A model generated the notes under the pieces. That model was not told where the DNA came from. It searched no databases and saw nothing but the letters and a program-made list of their open reading frames with translations. A stretch of DNA of 12,269 bases. Source: an uncultured Helicobacteraceae bacterium. GTDB taxonomy: Bacteria > Campylobacterota > Campylobacteria > Campylobacterales > Helicobacteraceae. The stretch is from contig CAKVEH010000019.1 in NCBI GenBank assembly GCA_934728205.1, forward strand, positions 1 through 12,269. The letters are read 5' to 3'. Shown here piece after piece: positions 7,396 through 12,269 of the stretch. The translations under genes and the position numbers were made by a program. Numbering within the stretch: position 1 is the stretch's first letter; each line of letters begins with the position of its first letter.

Positions 7396-9495
7396 TTAGA
7401 GTCGCAAAGCGCGCATCGCATTGGCAAGCGCGAGCAGTGCCACACCCACATCGCCAAAGACTGCCTCCCAAATCTCAGCCACGCCAAAGAGTCCTAGCAC
7501 CATAAACGCACCTTTGACAATCAGCGCAAAGGCGATATTTTGATAAATGATAATCTTTGTTTTCTTAGCGATTTGGATAGATTTAAGTAGCGTATGAAGC
7601 GAACTATTAGTGAGAATCATATCCGCGCTTTGGTGGCTTATATCGCTCCCACTGCCCATTGAGATGCCTACATCAGCGAGGGCGAGCGTGGGCGCGTCAT
7701 TGATACCATCGCCTACAAAGGCGACTTTGCCATTTTTGGTGGCATTTTTGAGATTCCCAAATTCGCGCGCCTTATCATCGGGCAAAAGTGAATGCCTAAA
7801 CTCACAGCCAATCTTATCCGCCACGACTTTGCAGGGATATTCATTATCCCCACTTAGCATTATACAATCTATGCCTAAGTTTTTAAGCGCGCTAATTACG
7901 CCCACTGCCTCATCTTTAAGCTCATCGGCAATGATGATATAGCCCACATACTTTTTATCCACGCTAATGTGAATCACGCTCCCCTTAATATGACAAGTGT
8001 TATGCAAGACATCAAATTTATGCAAAATCGCATCATTGCCTGCGATAATCTCGTGGCTATCGCACACTGCGCGCACGCCTAAGCCAGATAGCTCCTCATA
8101 TTCACTCACGCTGTGCTTATGGGCGAGCTTTTCATATTCTGCTTTGATAGATTGTGCGATTGGGTGATTTGAGAGATTATTCGCACACAGCGCGTAGGAG
8201 AGCACCTCATCTTTTGAGAATCCATCGCTAGGGACGACTTCTATGACCTTAAAGATTCCTTTTGTGAGTGTGCCTGTCTTATCAAAGGCGATTGCTTTGA
8301 GCTGGCTTAGGGCTTCTAAGTAGTTTGAGCCTTTGAGCAATGCCCCATTTTTACTCGCAGCGGCTAATCCACCAAAATACCCGATAGGCACGGACACTAC
8401 TAACGCACAAGGACAACTCACCATAAGCACCACTAAAGCGCGATAAATCCACTCATTAAAGCTCTGCGCGAAAAATAATGGAGGAATCGTAGCCACAAGA
8501 ATGGCAAAAAGCAACATTACAGGCGTATAGTAACGCGCAAAAGTAGTGATGAAACTCTCTGTCTTGGACTTTTGCGCGCTCGCATTAGCAATAAGTTCGC
8601 CGATTTTGGCGATTTGACTTTTTTCAAACTCTCTTATAACGCGCAACTTCACAGCCGAGCTAAGCGCAATCGCCCCACTTAAAATTTCTCTGCCCGCCAC
8701 ATAATCCACAGGCAAAGATTCTCCGCTCATCGCCGCACAATTAAAGCTCACTTCCTCGCTTAGTAACACACAATCACAGGGCAACATTTCGCCCGCATAC
8801 AACACGATTTCATCGCCCACTTCAAGTGCTTGTGGGTCTATGTCAATAGTGTCTTGTGCGGAGTTTTGCACGCATTTGTGCACGAGGGTGGGCGCGAGAT
8901 TCGCGCTTTGGTTGATAGCGGCTTTTGATTTTTTCACGCTGATTTCTTGGAGGTATTCTCCCGCAGAGAAAAACAGCATAATGCTTACCGCCTCTTCGCT
9001 CGCTCCAATGCAAAATGCCGCGATTGAGGCGATGAGCATTAGCGTGTTTTCATCAAAAAACTCCTTATTCTTAATGCTTCTAAACGCGCCCTTAAACACA
9101 TTGCGTCCAGCGATAAGATAAATCCCAACCCAAAGAATCATAAGTGCGTTTTCAAAAAACTCCTTTTGTGAATCTTGGAGCAAATCTCCATACAAATAAT
9201 CCACACACAAGCTCCCAACAAAAATCACCGCCAACACACCAAGCAATGCCAAAGTGGGAGTAAAAAATGTCAGTTTTGGATTGTGATTTTTAAGTGTAGA
9301 TTCTGTGATTTCTACGCTTGGCTCGAGTTTTTTAATGCTCGCTTGCACCGCGCTTATGTCATCACAATCAATTTCTAAAATATTGGTTGCAAAATGTATC
9401 TTAACCTCACGCACACTTGGAATCTTAGCGAGACTGCCCTCTAGCTTTGCTGCACAATTTGGACAATCAAGATTATGTATGATAAATTTTTGCAT
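7396..9495 (-). CDS. cadA: P1B-2-type heavy-metal efflux ATPase (CadA/ZntA family, Zn2+/Cd2+/Pb2+)
   Basis: This inner-membrane pump uses ATP to export divalent soft metals. The 699-aa protein starts with one HMA metal-binding domain (LDCPNCAAKLE, Cys11 and Cys14). Two transmembrane pairs follow (about 78-165), then the actuator domain with MSGES at 256-260. Next comes the transport helix with CPC at 361-363, the phosphorylation motif DKTGTLT at 405-411 (Asp405), the HP motif at 444-445 and GDGINDAP at 595-602. The last two helices carry N653, K661 and D682 with spacing N-x7-K-x20-D. This is the P1B-2 signature, separating it from copper pumps. The ATG is preceded by AAGGAC (minus strand) at good distance. 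It lies 57 bases after mutY and ends at a terminator, so it is probably the last gene of that transcript. I recall that the H. pylori CadA gives Cd/Zn/Co resistance. No metal-responsive regulator gene is in the window. Confidence 0.93.
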   Translation of the reverse strand: MQKFIIHNLDCPNCAAKLEGSLAKIPSVREVKIHFATNILEIDCDDISAVQASIKKLEPSVEITESTLKNHNPKLTFFTPTLALLGVLAVIFVGSLCVDYLYGDLLQDSQKEFFENALMILWVGIYLIAGRNVFKGAFRSIKNKEFFDENTLMLIASIAAFCIGASEEAVSIMLFFSAGEYLQEISVKKSKAAINQSANLAPTLVHKCVQNSAQDTIDIDPQALEVGDEIVLYAGEMLPCDCVLLSEEVSFNCAAMSGESLPVDYVAGREILSGAIALSSAVKLRVIREFEKSQIAKIGELIANASAQKSKTESFITTFARYYTPVMLLFAILVATIPPLFFAQSFNEWIYRALVVLMVSCPCALVVSVPIGYFGGLAAASKNGALLKGSNYLEALSQLKAIAFDKTGTLTKGIFKVIEVVPSDGFSKDEVLSYALCANNLSNHPIAQSIKAEYEKLAHKHSVSEYEELSGLGVRAVCDSHEIIAGNDAILHKFDVLHNTCHIKGSVIHISVDKKYVGYIIIADELKDEAVGVISALKNLGIDCIMLSGDNEYPCKVVADKIGCEFRHSLLPDDKAREFGNLKNATKNGKVAFVGDGINDAPTLALADVGISMGSGSDISHQSADMILTNSSLHTLLKSIQIAKKTKIIIYQNIAFALIVKGAFMVLGLFGVAEIWEAVFGDVGVALLALANAMRALRL

Positions 9496-9552
9496 TGCGT
9501 GTCCTTGTTGGGGTGTAAATTTAATACGCGTTTTAATAAAGAAAAGTAAATA

Positions 9553-10629
9553 TCAAGCAATGCTTGTTAAAAGTTTGAGAGCCTTTTTAGCAAGGCTACA
9601 AAGCGCGATAGTGTCAATCTCTGCAAAAGTGAAAAACTCTGCCTTGTGGGAATCTCGCTCATCAATGCACGCTAAAACCTCTTTAGCTTTGGCAAGATTC
9701 TCACATTTAATCGCGGACACTTCCGCGCTGATAGCATATTTGGTGTAATTATGCTTCAAAGTGCCAATGTGAGTGGGGAGAGGGAAATCCTTAGATTTGC
9801 TTTTGAGAATCTTGGGATTTGTGCTTTGTGGCAAATTGTAGAGTCCAAAATAAAGCGCGCTATCACTTTGATACAGGGCGATATACGCTTTTTTACCCTG
9901 CAAGAAATACACGCCAAACAAGTGTAAATGTAGATTCTCTTTTGCGCGGGGCTTTTTGTGTGGATAGAGCTGGGGAGAATGTTTGCCCTTACACATTGAG
10001 CTAAGAGGGCAAATGTGGCATTTTGGCATTTTCACACAAACAAGCGCACCAATATCAAGCAAGGCTTGATTGTATTCAAATGGGCTATGCGTGGATACAA
10101 GCATATTTGCAAGGGAAAATAATTCCTTTGTGCTCGCCTTTTGGATAGCAAAGAGACGGCAAAATACGCGTGCGATATTAGAATCTACAAAGCCCACACT
10201 CTCACCAAAGCCAAAACACGCAATCGCCCCCGCACTATACGCACCAATGCCGGGAAGTTTTTGCAGTTCGTTTGTATCGCGTGGCAAATTTCCACTATGC
10301 TTTTGCACGCATATACGCGCGCACTCTTGCATATTTCGCGCCCGCGCATAATATCCTAATCCCTCCCAAGCCTTTAACACACGCTCTTGTGTGGCATTTG
10401 CTAAAGCCATAAGTGTCGGAAATTCTGCCAAAAATGGAAAATAATAATGCTCTAAAACCCTTGAAACTTGCGTTTGTTGGAGCATCATTTCACTCACATA
10501 CACTTCATAGCTTTGCGAACCATCGCGCCTAAAATTTCTCCAAGCTAGCTCAATGCGCCCGCACCGCCGATACCATTCAACCACACAATGCTCAAAGTGC
10601 GCGACATTAAAACCCTCTAAATACTTCAA
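9553..10629 (-). CDS. mutY: MutY, A/G-specific adenine DNA glycosylase
   Basis: MutY removes adenine mispaired with 8-oxoguanine. The 358-aa protein has the family helix SEMMLQQTQV with catalytic Glu47 and then GLGYYARARN. The helix-hairpin-helix LPGIGAYSAGAI starts at 125, and the catalytic Asp149 sits in VDSNIARV. A [4Fe-4S] cluster loop uses Cys198, Cys204, Cys207 and Cys213. A C-terminal NUDIX-like 8-oxoG recognition domain follows (about 230-350), including LYFGLYNLPQS and IGTLKHNYTKY. The first two cluster cysteines are separated by five residues, whereas E. coli MutY has six. The start is TTG at 10629, with an AAAGAG-like site before it and an in-frame TAA shortly upstream, so no longer start exists. 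A 5-bp hairpin at its 3' end (9554-9566) lacks a T run. The gene lies 33 bases after rmuC. Confidence 0.93.
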   Translation of the reverse strand: MKYLEGFNVAHFEHCVVEWYRRCGRIELAWRNFRRDGSQSYEVYVSEMMLQQTQVSRVLEHYYFPFLAEFPTLMALANATQERVLKAWEGLGYYARARNMQECARICVQKHSGNLPRDTNELQKLPGIGAYSAGAIACFGFGESVGFVDSNIARVFCRLFAIQKASTKELFSLANMLVSTHSPFEYNQALLDIGALVCVKMPKCHICPLSSMCKGKHSPQLYPHKKPRAKENLHLHLFGVYFLQGKKAYIALYQSDSALYFGLYNLPQSTNPKILKSKSKDFPLPTHIGTLKHNYTKYAISAEVSAIKCENLAKAKEVLACIDERDSHKAEFFTFAEIDTIALCSLAKKALKLLTSIA

Positions 10630-10662
10630 ATGTGCTCTTTATGTGCTCTACCCAAATTACGC

Positions 10663-11928
10663 TCAAGAAAGCAAATCATCGTGCTCAAGCGTGTGAGAAT
10701 CGCTGCTTTTTGGCAGAGACTTTTTGCCTTTGACACCAAGCGCGCTAATACGCTCAACAAAGCTCGTAAGCCCACCGCGCCCATCAAGCTGGGATTGCAT
10801 TGTATCGATATTGCCTAAGAGGGTTTTTAGATTCTTTTGAATGGCATTAAATGAACCAAGCACGCCACCAAACTTATCGCAAAACTTGCCAAACTCCTCA
10901 AGGGCTTTTTTGACATTTTCATCGCCTTGAATGTGAAGCCAGCTGATTTGAATGGTTTTTAACGCCATAAAAAGCGTGTGCGGTGTAGTGAGATAAATTT
11001 GCTTCTCATAGGCGTATTGATAGAGGCTTGGATTTGCCTGCAGTGCTAAGTCTAAAAGGTTATTATAAGGCACAAACAACAGCACATAATCATAAGTGTT
11101 TTGTTTGAAATTCGCATAAGGCTTTTTAGCAAGCTCATCGATTCTCTCTTTGAGATTCCCAGCGATTTGCTCACACACTGCGTTTGTAATCTCAGCGAAG
11201 TCAAAATCATTAGGCAGAGAAAACTTCGCATCAATAATGATGCTTTTTTGCTTATCCAAATACACCACTGCATCGGGGATATACTTTTTGCCCTCGATTA
11301 TGGATTGCTCTTGGAGCTGGTATTGCTCACCTTGCTTTAGCCCACTTTGCTCTAGCACGCTTTTTAGCTGAAGCTCGGCGAAATTTCCGCGAGTTTTTTT
11401 ATCGCCTTTGAGAATCTGGGTAAGCTTATTAGCGTCTTCACGCATACTTTGCGTGTAATCAAACATATTTTTAATGTTTGTCTCTAAGCTCACTTTGTTA
11501 TCACGCAAGCCCTTAGAATACTCCTCCACACTCTTTTGGATAGGCGTAAAAACCTCATCTAAAATCTTTTTAGAATCGTGCTGGATAAATATTTTGTTTT
11601 GCTCTAAGAGCGCGTTTGATTGCTTTTGAAGTGCATTATCAAACTCTGATTTAAGCGTAGCAAGGCTGTGTGTAGATTGTTCTTTAAGCGTTTGGTAGAG
11701 TGTTTGCGCACTTGAGAGTTGTGCTTTTAGCGCGGCATTTTCCTCTCTTAAGGCAATCATAGCGTTTTGGGATTGTGTAGCACGAGATTCAAACTGCGTT
11801 ATGGAATCTGAGAACTCGGCATTTTTGCTTGCAAACGCGGAAATTTGGCTTTTTAAATGCGTTATAAAAACCCCAAATCCGCCCACTATCAAAAATATCA
11901 CACTCACAACAATCCACACATCAATCAT
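10663..11928 (-). CDS. rmuC: RmuC-family DNA recombination protein
   Basis: RmuC proteins are putative nucleases that limit inversion at short repeats; the biochemical activity is poorly known. The protein (421 aa from the third of three tandem ATG codons) begins with a membrane anchor (WIVVSVIFLIVGGFGVFI). A long coiled coil follows (about 25-170), then the RmuC domain. It contains TRGNFAELQLKSVLEQSGL (around 179-197) and a PD-(D/E)xK-like nuclease signature, YIPDAVVYL (216-224) followed by IIIDAK (230-235). The C-terminal end is low in order and charged. AAGGA (11939-11935, minus) touches the first ATG (11934) but stands 6 bases before the third (11928), so I chose the third. It is the first gene of the rmuC-mutY-cadA unit. 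Domain order and length are normal for the family. Confidence 0.92.
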   Translation of the reverse strand: MIDVWIVVSVIFLIVGGFGVFITHLKSQISAFASKNAEFSDSITQFESRATQSQNAMIALREENAALKAQLSSAQTLYQTLKEQSTHSLATLKSEFDNALQKQSNALLEQNKIFIQHDSKKILDEVFTPIQKSVEEYSKGLRDNKVSLETNIKNMFDYTQSMREDANKLTQILKGDKKTRGNFAELQLKSVLEQSGLKQGEQYQLQEQSIIEGKKYIPDAVVYLDKQKSIIIDAKFSLPNDFDFAEITNAVCEQIAGNLKERIDELAKKPYANFKQNTYDYVLLFVPYNNLLDLALQANPSLYQYAYEKQIYLTTPHTLFMALKTIQISWLHIQGDENVKKALEEFGKFCDKFGGVLGSFNAIQKNLKTLLGNIDTMQSQLDGRGGLTSFVERISALGVKGKKSLPKSSDSHTLEHDDLLS

Positions 11929-11967
11929 CATCATTCCTTATTGTAAAGAAAATAAAATCAATGTGGC

Positions 11968-11975
11968 ATTATAAT
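11968..11975. promoter_or_regulatory. Palindromic -10 element between rmuC and metE
   Basis: ATTATAAT reads TATAAT on both strands: plus 11970-11975, minus 11973-11968. On the minus strand it lies about 40 bases before the rmuC start, a normal promoter distance. On the plus strand it would give metE a leader of roughly 150 bases. No clear -35 box is visible, which is usual in Helicobacter, where A/T tracts take that place. The call rests on sequence match only. Confidence 0.4.
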
Positions 11976-12132
11976 ATGCTTTTTTGGGAAAAATTGCATT
12001 TTGGGCTTGAACTTTGCTATGAAGATTCCAAGTATTTTCGTAGAAAAATTACAAAAATTTTAAAATACATATTGTGTTTTTAATTTTTTATGCCAAAATA
12101 CCACATTTGAAATTCAACACAAAGGACAACTT

Positions 12133-12269
12133 ATGAGCAAGATTAGCACTCCGCAAACAAACATTTTAGGATTCCCGAGAATCGGGCAAAACAGAGAGTT
12201 AAAAAAGGTTTTAGAGGCATTTTGGAGTGGCAAAGCAAGTGAGGCAGAGCTACAAAGCGTGGCAAAAGA
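12133..12269 (+). CDS. metE: MetE, cobalamin-independent methionine synthase (3' end outside window)
   Basis: MetE transfers a methyl group from methyltetrahydropteroyl-polyglutamate to homocysteine to make methionine in the cytoplasm, without vitamin B12. Only the first 45 codons are inside the window. They read [20 protein letters not shown] followed by [12 protein letters not shown], matching the N-terminal substrate-binding repeat of the family (LGFPRxGxxRELKKAxExYW). The zinc-binding catalytic residues lie in the C-terminal half and cannot be seen. The ATG at 12133 is preceded by AAAGGA (12121-12126) at good distance. Upstream, 11941-12132 is very AT-rich and noncoding. I see no recognisable S-adenosylmethionine or cobalamin riboswitch in it. 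Confidence 0.92.
   Translation, partial: MSKISTPQTNILGFPRIGQNRELKKVLEAFWSGKASEAELQSVAK

Noticed and set aside
8840..9121. Frames on the + strand across cadA, mutY and rmuC (for example 7610-7942, 8840-9121, 10070-10351)
   Set aside because: All lie opposite well-conserved genes and show no domain, signal or translation start of their own.
9554..9566. CAAGC-AAT-GCTTG hairpin at the mutY 3' end
   Set aside because: No T run follows it on the minus strand, so it does not qualify as a rho-independent terminator.
11963..11980. Sigma-54-like GG...GC element (GG at 11965, GC at 11978)
   Set aside because: The spacing is 11 bases; sigma-54 promoters need GG-N10-GC. A second candidate (GG at 11986, GC at 11996) has only 8 bases between.
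12019..12063. A 14-codon ATG-started frame in the metE leader, as a possible attenuator peptide
   Set aside because: It has no ribosome binding site and no run of Met codons, and a frame this short is expected by chance in AT-rich DNA.

Overview
The window looks like chromosomal DNA of a Helicobacter species outside the pylori lineage. The left half carries the gene order folK - flhF - flhG - small membrane protein - fliA - fliM - fliY, an order I recall from Helicobacter and Campylobacter. FliY occurs as a separate switch protein, base composition is moderately AT-rich, and starts include GTG and TTG. A metE gene at the right edge argues against H. pylori, which as far as I know lacks it. 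The species assignment is inference.

Region 1 (1-6361, + strand) is one tightly packed transcription unit. A 5'-truncated folK (folate synthesis) is followed by the flagellar placement and number regulators FlhF (SRP-type GTPase) and FlhG (MinD-type ATPase). Next come an uncharacterised two-helix membrane protein, the flagellar sigma factor FliA, and the C-ring switch proteins FliM and FliY. The unit ends with an exported four-heme c-type cytochrome, which has no obvious flagellar role. Gaps are 9-59 bases; fliA/fliM overlap by 8 bases.

Region 2 (6362-7395) contains no intact gene. On the - strand it holds the remains of one gene (7204 to 6381). Its reading frame can be rebuilt through three homopolymer frameshifts and two nonsense codons into a secreted, helix-rich protein of about 275 residues that I do not recognise. 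A rho-independent terminator for the next - strand unit lies at 7365-7385.

Region 3 (7396-11940, - strand) is a probable three-gene unit read rmuC - mutY - cadA. It encodes an RmuC-family recombination-limiting protein, the adenine glycosylase MutY, and a Zn/Cd/Pb-type P1B-2 efflux ATPase. Region 4 (11941-12269, + strand) is an AT-rich divergent promoter region followed by the first 45 codons of metE (cobalamin-independent methionine synthase).

Most of the window is ordinary core genome. The parts worth a second look are the decayed secreted-protein gene, the tetraheme cytochrome attached to the flagellar operon, the conserved small membrane protein between flhG and fliA, and a shortened iron-sulfur cysteine spacing in MutY. 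I found no CRISPR array, tRNA, rRNA, insertion sequence or defence system.
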